Source of the DNA: G963665975 sp963665975
GTDB taxonomy: Bacteria; Bacteroidota; Rhodothermia; Rhodothermales; Bin80
DNA: 64,000 nucleotides
Reading direction: 5' to 3'
Assembly: GCA_963665975.1 (NCBI GenBank)
Contig: OY762508.1
Span: 3,782,001 to 3,846,000 of the forward strand
The notes under the pieces are model-generated. The model had not been told where the DNA came from, made no database searches, and saw nothing but the letters and a program-made list of their open reading frames with translations. The translations under genes and the position numbers were made by a program. Shown piece by piece: positions 33,292 to 41,905 of this stretch. The number at the start of each line of letters is the position of its first letter. The stretch's first letter is position 1.

Positions 33292-34431
33292 ATGGCCGCG
33301 GCATCTCCGAAGAGAATCGTACTCGTCGGCCCCATGCACCCTTATCGGGGTGGAATCGCTCATTTCCTCGAAACCATGTATTGGGGACTGCAGGAGCGAG
33401 GACATGTGGTAGACGCGGTAACGTTTACGCGGCAATACCCCAAGATGCTATTTCCGGGCAAGACGCAGTTTGTTCGCGCCAAACCTGCCCGGCCCATACC
33501 AGCCGCCCGCATTATCGATTCGATAAACCCGGTGACCTGGTACAAGGCGGCACGTCATATTTCGAAATCTAAGCCTGACGTAGTACTCCTTAAGTACTGG
33601 ATGCCATTTTTCGCTCCTGCCTTCGGGACAATTGCGCGGCGCTCAGCGCGTGCGGGGGCGCGGGTAATCTTGGTGGTGGACAATGCAATACCACATGAGC
33701 GGCATCCAGGTGATACGCAATTGGGGCGCTATATGCTGCGCGCGGCGCACGGCTGCATTGTTATGTCCGAAGCCGTAAGCCGGGACGTAGAGGCGCTGAA
33801 CAAGAACGTGCCCAAGCGCTTGGTGGCGCATCCGATCTACGACATGTTTGGCGATGCCATGCAGTCGGGAGATGCGCGGAAATCTCTCGGATTGCCACCG
33901 GGTGATCCCGTTCTCCTGTTCTTTGGCTTTATCCGCAAATACAAGGGCTTGCATGTGCTTCTCGATGCCATGCCCCGGATCGTAGCATCCTTACCCAATG
34001 CACGCTTGGTTGTGGCGGGCGAATGGTATGATGACGAGGATGCGTATCGCGATCAGATTATGCGGTATGGGCTGCAGGACCATGTGCGATTTGATGCCGC
34101 CTACATACCAAATGAAGATGTTCCACGCTATTTTTCAGCAGCGGACGTAGTGGTGCAACCGTACGTATCGGCCACACAGAGCGGTGTCGCACAGGTAGCA
34201 TTCAACTTTGACAAGCCGCTGATTATCACTGATGTGGGTGGATTGGCAGAAGTCGTGCGGCATGAGCAGGATGGGCTCGTTGTACCCCCGAATGATCCCC
34301 AGGCATTGGCCGACGCCGTAGTCCAGTTCTTCAGGGAAAACATGGGAAATCGGTTCAAAGAGGGCGTTCGGATGCGGAAGCAGGAATTTGGCTGGAGTAA
34401 GCTTTTTGAAGCAGTGGAGTCTCTGGTGTAG
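33292..34431 (+). CDS. Glycosyltransferase family 4
   Basis: 379 residues from the ATG at 33292; a long in-frame extension to 33085 is not protein-like, and a GTG at 33280 is a close alternative. GT-B fold: the N-terminal domain has VLVGPMHPYRGGIAHFLE (G-rich acceptor loop), and the C-terminal donor domain has DPVLLFFGFIRKYKGLHVLL, YIPNEDVPRYFSAADVVVQPY and ITDVGGLAEVV...QDGLVVPPNDP. Probably a nucleotide-sugar-dependent cytosolic enzyme for surface glycan. First of a plus-strand run with the GDP-heptose genes. Confidence 0.85.
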   Translation: MAAASPKRIVLVGPMHPYRGGIAHFLETMYWGLQERGHVVDAVTFTRQYPKMLFPGKTQFVRAKPARPIPAARIIDSINPVTWYKAARHISKSKPDVVLLKYWMPFFAPAFGTIARRSARAGARVILVVDNAIPHERHPGDTQLGRYMLRAAHGCIVMSEAVSRDVEALNKNVPKRLVAHPIYDMFGDAMQSGDARKSLGLPPGDPVLLFFGFIRKYKGLHVLLDAMPRIVASLPNARLVVAGEWYDDEDAYRDQIMRYGLQDHVRFDAAYIPNEDVPRYFSAADVVVQPYVSATQSGVAQVAFNFDKPLIITDVGGLAEVVRHEQDGLVVPPNDPQALADAVVQFFRENMGNRFKEGVRMRKQEFGWSKLFEAVESLV

Positions 34432-34466
34432 CTTTCGAACAGTAGCCGTTGTAGCCAGACAATAGC

Positions 34467-35189
34467 ATGACGTGTGTGATATTGTGCGGAGGATTCGCCA
34501 CCCGATTGCGGCATATCACTGCCAATTGCCCCAAGGCGTTGTTGCCGATCGGGGACAAGCCGTTCTTGTGGTATATGCTCCATGCACTCAAGCGTCAGGG
34601 TGCAACGCATATCGTGCTCAGCACGGGACATTTGGGCGCAATGATCGCAGATTATGTTGGCGATGGACATCAGTGGCAGCTAACCATTCAGTGTATCCAG
34701 GAGCGTCAGCCACTTGGCACCGGCGGAGCAGTTAGTCTCGCAGCTGCTACGTTGGGACTGCTAGAGCCAATCCTGGTGCTGAATGGAGATACGTTTTTTA
34801 GCGGGTCCCTTCGCCGACTGATTGCGGCGCACCGTGCCCGTCCGGATGCGACGGGCACCATGGCGCTGGTTCGGGTTAAGGACGCGGGCCGGTACGGGCG
34901 TGTCGACGTTGATGCTCGTAGCGGGCTCGTGCGCAGATTTGACGAAAAGCTGGCGGATGACAAACGTCCTGCCTGGATCAACGCAGGGATATACATACTG
35001 GAGCCTGCCCTGATTGCAAGTATCCGAGCGGATCAGATGGTCTCCCTGGAACGGGACGTCTTTCCATCCTGGTTGGGACAGGGATTGTACGGTTGTTGCT
35101 ACGAGGAAGCCGAGTTCTTAGACTTTGGGACTCCGGAAGACTATGCGCGTGCATCGACCATTGTGCACCATTGGACGACTGGCGCGTAA
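34467..35189 (+). CDS. hddC: Sugar-phosphate nucleotidyltransferase, probably D-glycero-alpha-D-manno-heptose 1-phosphate guanylyltransferase
   Basis: 240 residues. The N-terminal ILCGGFATRLRHIT is the nucleotide-binding loop (usual GGxGTRLR; here Ala replaces the second Gly), followed by CPKALLPIGDKPFLWY, LGTGGAV and VLNGDTFF with the metal Asp. Assigned to HddC because the next three genes are the heptose kinase, isomerase and phosphatase. Transfers GMP to heptose 1-phosphate to give GDP-heptose. Sequence alone would also allow mannose-1-phosphate guanylyltransferase. Confidence 0.78.
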   Translation: MTCVILCGGFATRLRHITANCPKALLPIGDKPFLWYMLHALKRQGATHIVLSTGHLGAMIADYVGDGHQWQLTIQCIQERQPLGTGGAVSLAAATLGLLEPILVLNGDTFFSGSLRRLIAAHRARPDATGTMALVRVKDAGRYGRVDVDARSGLVRRFDEKLADDKRPAWINAGIYILEPALIASIRADQMVSLERDVFPSWLGQGLYGCCYEEAEFLDFGTPEDYARASTIVHHWTTGA

Positions 35190-35234
35190 CACTTCTCACT
35201 TGCGACATATCGACTCCTTCAACGCTCTGTTATC

Positions 35235-36275
35235 GTGCATCCCGTCATCCGATCGCGTGCTCCTCTTCGTCTGGCCTTCGGTGGCGGCGGCACCGATGTA
35301 GCACCCTATGCTGATGAGCAGGGCGGGGTAGTTCTCAATGCGACCATTAACCTGTATGCGTGGGTTACGATTGTCCCGAACGATACGCAAACCATTCGGC
35401 TACGCTCGGTTGATCTGCAGGAAGACGTTGCCTTTGACATCAATCAGGGGTCCTCTGCTCGTGGGGTCACGGGCGACATGATGTTGGCGAAAGGGGTGAT
35501 TGATTCATTAGACATCCCTGGCCGTAACACCACGGGTTTTGATCTTTATGCCCATACGGACTGCCCGCCGGAATCGGGGTTGGGCGCCTCCTCTACGATG
35601 GTTGTGGCTCTGATAGGGGCATTCAATCGCTGGCTTCAATTGGGGCTTAATCGGTATGAAATCGCCGAGTTGGCCGTTAAGATTGAGCGCATGGATCTTG
35701 GACTGGAAGGCGGAAAGCAGGATCAGTATGCGGCTTCATTTGGGGGCTTCAATTTCATGGAGTTCAGCAGGGAAGACGTACTGGTCAATCCGCTTCGGTT
35801 GCCTCCTGAATGGATCAGTGAGCTTGAGTACTCCATCGTGCTGGCCTTTACCGGGCAGCGCCGCAGGTCCAGGGATATCATCAGGGATCAGATTGCAAAC
35901 TACGTGCAGGACCGGCGGGAGTCTATTGCCGCCATGGATCGCACCAAAGCGATGGCTTTTCAGATGAAGCGCATGCTGCTGAAAGGTGATTTCGATAAGT
36001 TTGGCAGCCTGTTACACGAAGCATGGCAGGCAAAGAAGGGAATGTCCAACAGGATCAGCAATGCTCACATTGACCAGATCTACCAGGAAGCGCGTGCTGC
36101 AGGAGCGCTGGGGGGTAAAGTTTCCGGTGCTGGTGGAGGCGGGTTTCTCTTTTTCTTTGCGGATATGGACAGGCGTCACGACGTAATCCAGGCATTGGAG
36201 CGCTCAAGCGTTGAGGGCCTGCGAGTGGTGCACGTTGGTTTTACGGATGCAGGATTGCAGACATGGATTCGGTAA
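35235..36275 (+). CDS. hddA: D-glycero-alpha-D-manno-heptose 7-phosphate kinase
   Basis: 346 residues from a GTG. GHMP kinase fold: RSRAPLRLAFGGGGTDVAPY at the N-terminus is the classic HddA/FKP-type start; ATP loop PESGLGASSTMVVALIGAF; MDLGLEGGKQDQYAASFGGFNFMEF; C-terminal GALGGKVSGAGGGGFLFFF. Phosphorylates C1 of heptose 7-phosphate to the alpha-1,7-bisphosphate. Overlaps gmhA by 13 bases. Confidence 0.88.
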   Translation: MHPVIRSRAPLRLAFGGGGTDVAPYADEQGGVVLNATINLYAWVTIVPNDTQTIRLRSVDLQEDVAFDINQGSSARGVTGDMMLAKGVIDSLDIPGRNTTGFDLYAHTDCPPESGLGASSTMVVALIGAFNRWLQLGLNRYEIAELAVKIERMDLGLEGGKQDQYAASFGGFNFMEFSREDVLVNPLRLPPEWISELEYSIVLAFTGQRRRSRDIIRDQIANYVQDRRESIAAMDRTKAMAFQMKRMLLKGDFDKFGSLLHEAWQAKKGMSNRISNAHIDQIYQEARAAGALGGKVSGAGGGGFLFFFADMDRRHDVIQALERSSVEGLRVVHVGFTDAGLQTWIR

Positions 36276-36859
36276 GTATAACGACGTGGTTGGCACGGCA
36301 GGCTCGCGATGCGAGGGAGGTGAGCTATGCAGTGGAGGAGCAGGCAGGCTATCTGGCCGAGATTGCGGTTCGCATAGCTGCGGCTTATCGGGACGAAAAG
36401 AAAGTCATCCTTTTCGGTAACGGGGGCAGTGCCGCGACTGCCGAGCACTTCGCCACCGAGCTTACGGGACGGTTCTACGTGCAGGATCGTGCGCCTCTGC
36501 CAGCCATTGCCCTAACCGCCAATACCGCGCAGCTAACCGCCATTGCCAACGACTACGGATATGAGCATACGTTTGCACGCGTGCTTGGCAGCGTAGCACA
36601 TAGCGGCGATATTGTCATCGGCCTTTCCACAAGTGGCCGGTCGGCCAATGTGTTGCGTGGCCTTGAAGCGGCACAGCGACGGCATGCGATCACCGTCGGC
36701 TTTACGGGCGCAGCAGGTGAGGAGATGGAGGCCTGCTGCGACTATCTGATTCGCATTCCCTCCACGGACGTAGCGCGTATCCAGGAGGGACACGATTTGT
36801 GCGGGCATCTCGTCCTTGCTGCAGTAGAGCGGCTGATCTTCGAGAAAGGAAGCAAATAA
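36263..36859 (+). CDS. gmhA: Sedoheptulose 7-phosphate isomerase
   Basis: 198 residues. SIS fold: LFGNGGSAATAEHFATELTG and DIVIGLSTSGRSANVLRGLE are the phosphate-sugar binding motifs, and EGHDLCGHLVLAAVE near the end carries the catalytic region. Converts sedoheptulose 7-phosphate to D-glycero-D-manno-heptose 7-phosphate, the first step of the route. Start overlaps hddA; stop overlaps gmhB by one base (TAATG). Confidence 0.93.
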   Translation: MDSVSITTWLARQARDAREVSYAVEEQAGYLAEIAVRIAAAYRDEKKVILFGNGGSAATAEHFATELTGRFYVQDRAPLPAIALTANTAQLTAIANDYGYEHTFARVLGSVAHSGDIVIGLSTSGRSANVLRGLEAAQRRHAITVGFTGAAGEEMEACCDYLIRIPSTDVARIQEGHDLCGHLVLAAVERLIFEKGSK

Positions 36860-37422
36860 TGGTGCGGAGAGCCGTTTTTCTGGACAGAGATGGCACGTTG
36901 AATCAGGAGGTTCAATACTTGCACAGGGTTGAAGATTTTTCTTGGATCCCAGGTGCGCCAGCAGCGATTTCAAGGTTAAATCAGGCAGGCTTCCTGGCTC
37001 TGGTCGTTACAAACCAGGCCGGTGTTGCCCGTGGCTACTACAGCGAGGAAGACGTGCAGCGGCTGCATGCCCATATGCAGGCGGAGTTGAACGAGACGGG
37101 TGCTCGAATAGATCGTTTTTACTACTGTCCGTACCACCCAAAGGGGATTTCGAGTGCTTACCGGCGGCATAGCCTGGATCGCAAGCCTGGCGGAGGCATG
37201 TTTATGCGCGCCATTCAGGAATGGGGGATTGCTCCGGCTTTGTCGTATGTAGTAGGCGATCGTAACACGGATCTGGATCCAGGACGCCGTCTCGGCATGA
37301 CGACGCTGCTCGTAGAAACAGGATATGGGGCTGTGGAAAAAGCAGCGCCCAGGGCGGACCATGTGGTGCAGGATGTCACCAGGGCCGTAGACCTCATCTT
37401 ACGCCAGCGCGGCGGCCGCTAA
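36859..37422 (+). CDS. gmhB: D-glycero-D-manno-heptose 1,7-bisphosphate phosphatase
   Basis: 187 residues from the ATG that overlaps the gmhA stop. HAD phosphatase: FLDRDGTLN gives nucleophile Asp9 and Asp11, VVTNQAGVARGYY, DRKPGGGMF, and the final VVGDRNTDL. Removes the C7 phosphate. Typical GmhB proteins hold zinc with CPHH...CDCRKP; here CPYH is kept but the second pair reads HSLDRKP, so the zinc loop is probably incomplete. Completes isomerase, kinase, phosphatase and guanylyltransferase in one operon. Confidence 0.9.
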   Translation: MVRRAVFLDRDGTLNQEVQYLHRVEDFSWIPGAPAAISRLNQAGFLALVVTNQAGVARGYYSEEDVQRLHAHMQAELNETGARIDRFYYCPYHPKGISSAYRRHSLDRKPGGGMFMRAIQEWGIAPALSYVVGDRNTDLDPGRRLGMTTLLVETGYGAVEKAAPRADHVVQDVTRAVDLILRQRGGR

Positions 37423-37517
37423 TGCGGTGCGCAGTAGCCTTTGAGCAGTTGTCAAGTAGGAACAGCGCACGGCGGCTTTCGTTGTCAGGGCGGCAGTGCC
37501 AGTTGGAAAGGAATGTT

Positions 37518-37805
37518 ATGTCGATCACGGTAGAGGAAGTTCGATATATCGCTTCTCTGGCGAGGCTTCAGTTTACGGAGGAGGAGGAGAGTGTCCTCGC
37601 CAGGGATATGAGCGCCATACTTGACTATATGGCGAAACTAAACGAGTTGGACACTGCGGATGTCGCGCCGATGTCTCATGTCCTCGATTTGACTAATGTA
37701 CTACGAGATGACACGGTAGAAATCCGCATTACACCTGAGGACGCGTTGCGGAGTGCTCCAAACGCCGACGCTGATTTCTTTCGTGTACCGAAGGTGATCG
37801 ATTAG
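37518..37805 (+). CDS. gatC: Aspartyl/glutamyl-tRNA amidotransferase subunit C
   Basis: 95 residues from the ATG at 37518, preceded by AAAGGA; the upstream in-frame extension is not conserved-looking. ITVEEVRYIASLARLQFTEE, MSAILDYMAKLNELDTADVAPMSH and ALRSAPNADADFFRVPKVID are the whole GatC pattern. Stabilises GatAB, which makes Gln-tRNA or Asn-tRNA by transamidation. gatA and gatB are not in the window. Confidence 0.93.
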   Translation: MSITVEEVRYIASLARLQFTEEEESVLARDMSAILDYMAKLNELDTADVAPMSHVLDLTNVLRDDTVEIRITPEDALRSAPNADADFFRVPKVID

Positions 37806-37838
37806 GTCGGCGCAAGTGCCGATGAGGAGATGCCTGCC

Positions 37839-40316
37839 ATGGCAAAAAAGCAACAAGTGCGGGCATCTTTGTGGGACGCGCAGGCGGACCTTACGCAGCA
37901 TTTCATTTGCATCGCGGTCTTGCTTGCGGTGGCGCTTGTGTTCTACGCTCCCGCGCTTTTTTCCGGCAAGACTCTAATCGGGGGAGACATCGTGCAGTGG
38001 CGGGCCACCGCCGAGTCGATGCTCCAGCACCGGGCGGACACAGGGGAAGAGCCACTGTGGGCGACGAATGTTTTTGGCGGAATGCCGGGATACGTCATTT
38101 CGCCACCGGACAAGGTTCCTCAGATTGACATTGTGCCTACAAAACTGCGCCTCCTAGTGTGGCCGGTGTCGCATTTCATTTTTCTGCTATTGGGCGCGTA
38201 TCTGCTTGTCCTGTTCCTGACCAGAGACAAGCTCGCTAGCACGCTTGCCGCTGTTGCCTATGGCCTTACAACCTACTTGCCGATCATTCTGACGGCAGGA
38301 CACAATTCGAAATTCATTGCTCTGTGCTTTGCTCCATGGCTACTATTGGCGTTTGCCAACACGCTGCGGCGACCGGCCGTTTTGTCCGGATTGCTATTTG
38401 CGGCAGCGCTTGCAGTGCATCTGCGGGCAGGGCACGTCCAGATCACATACTATATTGCATTCCTGATCGGAATATGGTGGGTATTTGAAGGTGTAGGAGC
38501 TATTCGTGAGGGACGAGCGAAGCACTTCGGGATTGCAACCCTGTTCTTGGTCCTGGGCACTGTTGCAGCCTTGGGCATGGCGGCCCAGAGCTATCTGTTG
38601 ACCACGGAATATCGGCCATTTAGCATCCGTGGTTCGTCCAGTGGGGGAGCAGTCGGGGGACTGGATTGGGCCTACGCCATGGGCTGGAGCCAGGGTATAG
38701 GGGAACTCATCACGCTGCTAATCGCTGATGCCTACGGTGGCGCAGCCATGTACTGGGGTCCGAAGCCCCCTACAGGAGGGCCGCACTATGTCGGAGGCAT
38801 CGTTCTGCTGTTGGCGGCCGTGGCGGTGTGGCGCTTTCGACTAACGGTCGTAAGGGTGTTCGGGCTTGCCGCCGGACTAATGACTCTCTTTTCCCTAGGC
38901 AGGCACTTCGAGGCGTTGAATCGCCTAATGTACGAGTATTTCCCCCTGTTCGACGCGTTTCGTGTTCCGGAAACCTGGCTAATTGCTGTGGCATTAAAAT
39001 TGGCTGTTTTGGCCGGCCTTGGTCTCACATACATCGTCCGTACAGAGAAATCGGCGGACATGGAGAAGGATAAGACACGTGCTATCCTGAAGGCTTCCGG
39101 CACTGCTGTCTTTGTAGTACTCGTCCTTTTACTGGGACGCAACGCTCTATTCAGCTTCGAGCGCCCGAATGAATTTGAAGAGATTCGGGCCATGGTTGCG
39201 GCGCAGATGGAGCGTCCTGTGGACGATGCCCAGGTCGGACGAACCACCGATCAGCTGTATCAGGAACGGCTTGTCACCCCCCGCGCTGACGCGTTTACAA
39301 AAGATGCCGTGCGCACGCTCCTCTTCCTTTTGTTGGCAGGGGGTACGCTCATCCTGTATCGCCGCAAGAAGCTGCCTGCCTGGAGTGTGCAGGCCGGTCT
39401 GGTGCTCCTTATAGCCATGGACCTGGGTGGCGTGGGTCGCCGATATTTTAACGAGGACCACCTCTCCCCGACACGAAGAGCAGAGGCGCGCATTCCGATG
39501 CTGGATGTCGATCGGTTCATCCTGGAACAGCAAGACTACGCGGGCGGCGCGGGTAGCTTCCGCGTGCTATCTCTGGAGCGCATGGACCAGACCAGGAATG
39601 CACGACCGTCCTTTCATCATGAATCATTGGGCGGATACAGTGGGGCTAAATTACGCCGGTATCAGGATTTCCTGGAAAACATGCTATGGGATCCGGAAAC
39701 CGGTCACCCCAATGAGAATGCCCTGGATATACTCAATACGCGCTTTGTCATTGCTCAGAATCCAATCATTCCGGGTACGAATCCGGTATTCCAGGGAGAC
39801 CAATCAGGCTTGAACGTTCTGGAGAATCCCAATGTCCTGCCACGGGCATACTTCGTGGGCGAGACTGACGTCATCGAGTCTGCGGAAGACACGTGGACAT
39901 ATCTCCGCAGTCCGGCATTCGATCCACAGCGAGAGGCAATTCTTGGAGTAGAATTAGATCTCGTGGATGCTCCGATAGATTCCACGAGTTCGGTGTCCGT
40001 TGAGCTTGTTGAGTACGGCCCACGAAAGATTGCGTGGTCCGTTGAAACAGATCGCCCGCGACTACTCGTTATCAGCGAAGTTTATTACCCGGCGGGGTGG
40101 ACTGCATTGATTGATGGATCTGAAGTCCCGATTCATCGCGCAAACTACCTGCTCCGATCCGTCGTAGTGCCGGAAGGCGCGCATGAGGTGACGCTGCGCT
40201 TCGATCCCCGGAGCTATCGGGCAGGCCGGGTGGTTAGCAGTGCGTCAACGGTGCTGGTGTATGGCGCAATACTGCTTCTTTTTGTTCTTGCAATACTTCG
40301 GAGACGACGTTCCTGA
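37839..40316 (+). CDS. YfhO-family polytopic membrane protein
   Basis: 825 residues from the ATG at 37839, with GAGGAG about 10 bases upstream (an ATG at 37830 is too close to it). An N-terminal membrane helix is followed by VFYAPALFSGKTLIGGDIVQ and about eleven more helices, then after about residue 530 a soluble extracytoplasmic domain (FRVLSLERMDQTRNARPSFH; LVISEVYYPAGWTALIDGSE; RFDPRSYRAGRVVS) and a last C-terminal helix. This layout, with the YYPAGW...DG motif, is that of YfhO/GT-C-like proteins that place sugars on lipid or teichoic carriers. It sits among glycosyltransferases, which supports a glycan role. Confidence 0.82.
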   Translation: MAKKQQVRASLWDAQADLTQHFICIAVLLAVALVFYAPALFSGKTLIGGDIVQWRATAESMLQHRADTGEEPLWATNVFGGMPGYVISPPDKVPQIDIVPTKLRLLVWPVSHFIFLLLGAYLLVLFLTRDKLASTLAAVAYGLTTYLPIILTAGHNSKFIALCFAPWLLLAFANTLRRPAVLSGLLFAAALAVHLRAGHVQITYYIAFLIGIWWVFEGVGAIREGRAKHFGIATLFLVLGTVAALGMAAQSYLLTTEYRPFSIRGSSSGGAVGGLDWAYAMGWSQGIGELITLLIADAYGGAAMYWGPKPPTGGPHYVGGIVLLLAAVAVWRFRLTVVRVFGLAAGLMTLFSLGRHFEALNRLMYEYFPLFDAFRVPETWLIAVALKLAVLAGLGLTYIVRTEKSADMEKDKTRAILKASGTAVFVVLVLLLGRNALFSFERPNEFEEIRAMVAAQMERPVDDAQVGRTTDQLYQERLVTPRADAFTKDAVRTLLFLLLAGGTLILYRRKKLPAWSVQAGLVLLIAMDLGGVGRRYFNEDHLSPTRRAEARIPMLDVDRFILEQQDYAGGAGSFRVLSLERMDQTRNARPSFHHESLGGYSGAKLRRYQDFLENMLWDPETGHPNENALDILNTRFVIAQNPIIPGTNPVFQGDQSGLNVLENPNVLPRAYFVGETDVIESAEDTWTYLRSPAFDPQREAILGVELDLVDAPIDSTSSVSVELVEYGPRKIAWSVETDRPRLLVISEVYYPAGWTALIDGSEVPIHRANYLLRSVVVPEGAHEVTLRFDPRSYRAGRVVSSASTVLVYGAILLLFVLAILRRRRS

Positions 40317-40355
40317 CTGCGACTGCAACAGGCGTGATTATACTGGCAAATTGGG

Positions 40356-41687
40356 GTGCGGACCACGTTGAAGCAGATACTGATCATTGCTTACTATTTT
40401 CCACCTTCTGGAGGATCCGGTGTCCAGCGCGTGCTCAAGTTCGCCAAGTACCTCCCCGAAAACGGTTGGCAGCCGACCATTCTGACCGTAAACCCTGCGT
40501 ATGCCGCGTACCCGGACTATGATGAATCACTGGTCGAGGACGTATCCAAGGACATCAAAGTCGTACGCACACGGTCATGGGATCCGTACAGCTTTTATGC
40601 AAGACTGCAGGGTCGGCGTAAGCAGGAGATGATTGGCACTGGCTTTGTGAGGGAGCCCGCCAACAAGGGACAAATCAGCCGTTTGGCAATGTGGCTGCGG
40701 GCAAATCTCTTCTTGCCGGATGCTCGCGTGGGCTGGGTGCCTTTTGCGACGTTTGCGGCTGGGCGACTAATCCGCAAAGAGCGCTATCATGCCTTGTTGA
40801 CATCGGGGCCGCCCCATTCTGTTCATTTGGTAGGAAGACGGCTCCGTCGACGTTTTGGGATTCCGTGGGTTGTCGACATGCGCGACCCCTGGACCGATCA
40901 GTGGCCGAACCGCGTCTTGCCACAAGCACGTCTAGCACGTCGGCTGGATGCTATGTTCGAGCGGAGGGTACTAAGAGAGGCCGATGCGGTGGTTTCGGTA
41001 AGCGATAACTATGGTGCAGGATTGCAGAAGAAGGCAGCCATCAAACGGTACGAAACGATAACCAACGGGTTTGATTCTGCTGACATCCCGCCAATCACAG
41101 AGATCAGACGGGATGATGCACCCTTCACCCTAACATACGTTGGCACCCTATACGGCCCACGGAATGTCCCTGCCCTGGTGCAGGCGCTGGCGAAAGTGGT
41201 GCACGAAAGGAAGATTCGTGTGCAATTGGTGGGGCGCGTTGATGAGGCGGTCTTGCAGGCGTATCGCGAAGCGGGATTGGGCGAAATCCTGCAAGTGGTG
41301 CCGTATGTTCCGCACGCCGAAGCCATAGGGTACATGCGTGGGGCTAGTGTACTCCTAGTCATCATCGACAGAGTTGCGGAAAACCGTGGCATTATCCCAG
41401 CCAAGATGTATGAATATCTCGCGCTCGGAAAGCCCATCCTGTGCATTGGGCCGACCGATGGAGATTCTGCAAGAATCCTGTCGGAAACACGCGGCGGCGT
41501 CGTAATCGACTACGACGATGTGGATGGCATTCAGGACTTTCTCACGATGCACGCGGATGGCGTCAGTCGTGGAGAGGCGCCCGAGAGTCCCGACCACGAG
41601 GCTATCCAGGCGTATGACAGGCGATTTCTGACGCGAAGACTTGCTTCTCTCCTGGACCGTATTGGTCGAGATTCGCATGCAGAATAA
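40356..41687 (+). CDS. Glycosyltransferase family 4
   Basis: 443 residues from a GTG (TTG at 40368 is the alternative). GT-B enzyme: YYFPPSGGSGVQRVLKFAKY is the N-terminal acceptor motif, followed by ALLTSGPPHSVHLVGRRL, WVVDMRDPWTDQWPN and a C-terminal donor domain with LTYVGTLYGPRNVPALVQAL, RGIIPAKMYEYLALGKPILC. Resembles WcaI/WbuB-type transferases. In the same direction as the YfhO-like gene, 39 bases after it. Confidence 0.85.
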   Translation: MRTTLKQILIIAYYFPPSGGSGVQRVLKFAKYLPENGWQPTILTVNPAYAAYPDYDESLVEDVSKDIKVVRTRSWDPYSFYARLQGRRKQEMIGTGFVREPANKGQISRLAMWLRANLFLPDARVGWVPFATFAAGRLIRKERYHALLTSGPPHSVHLVGRRLRRRFGIPWVVDMRDPWTDQWPNRVLPQARLARRLDAMFERRVLREADAVVSVSDNYGAGLQKKAAIKRYETITNGFDSADIPPITEIRRDDAPFTLTYVGTLYGPRNVPALVQALAKVVHERKIRVQLVGRVDEAVLQAYREAGLGEILQVVPYVPHAEAIGYMRGASVLLVIIDRVAENRGIIPAKMYEYLALGKPILCIGPTDGDSARILSETRGGVVIDYDDVDGIQDFLTMHADGVSRGEAPESPDHEAIQAYDRRFLTRRLASLLDRIGRDSHAE

Positions 41688-41756
41688 CGTAGAGCACCGA
41701 CGCGATTTTTTTCGGCAGAACGCAATGCGGTAGTGGTGTTAACAAGCGGTGCGGGT

Positions 41757-41885
41757 ATGCGATTTTGCACGGTTGTACGAGCGAGACCCCAATTCAATAA
41801 GGCGGCGATAGTACTTCGGGTCTTACCTGAAGGTACAGCCTCGCAGCAGATCGCTTCCATTCTGGAGCGTGACCTGGGAGCTTAG
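41757..41885 (+). pseudogene. Internally deleted wecB relic
   Basis: 42 codons in one frame: MRFCTVVRARPQFNKAAIVL matches the first 20 residues of WecB (MRICTVVGARPQFVKAAAVS at 9084), and LPEGTASQQIASILERDLGA matches a WecB C-terminus (DGNTASETIAKALLRT). About 300 codons between are missing without breaking the frame. The Arg for Gly in GARPQF further argues that it is dead. Confidence 0.78.
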
Positions 41886-41905
41886 GAGCTTCCAAAATCC
41901 GGCTT

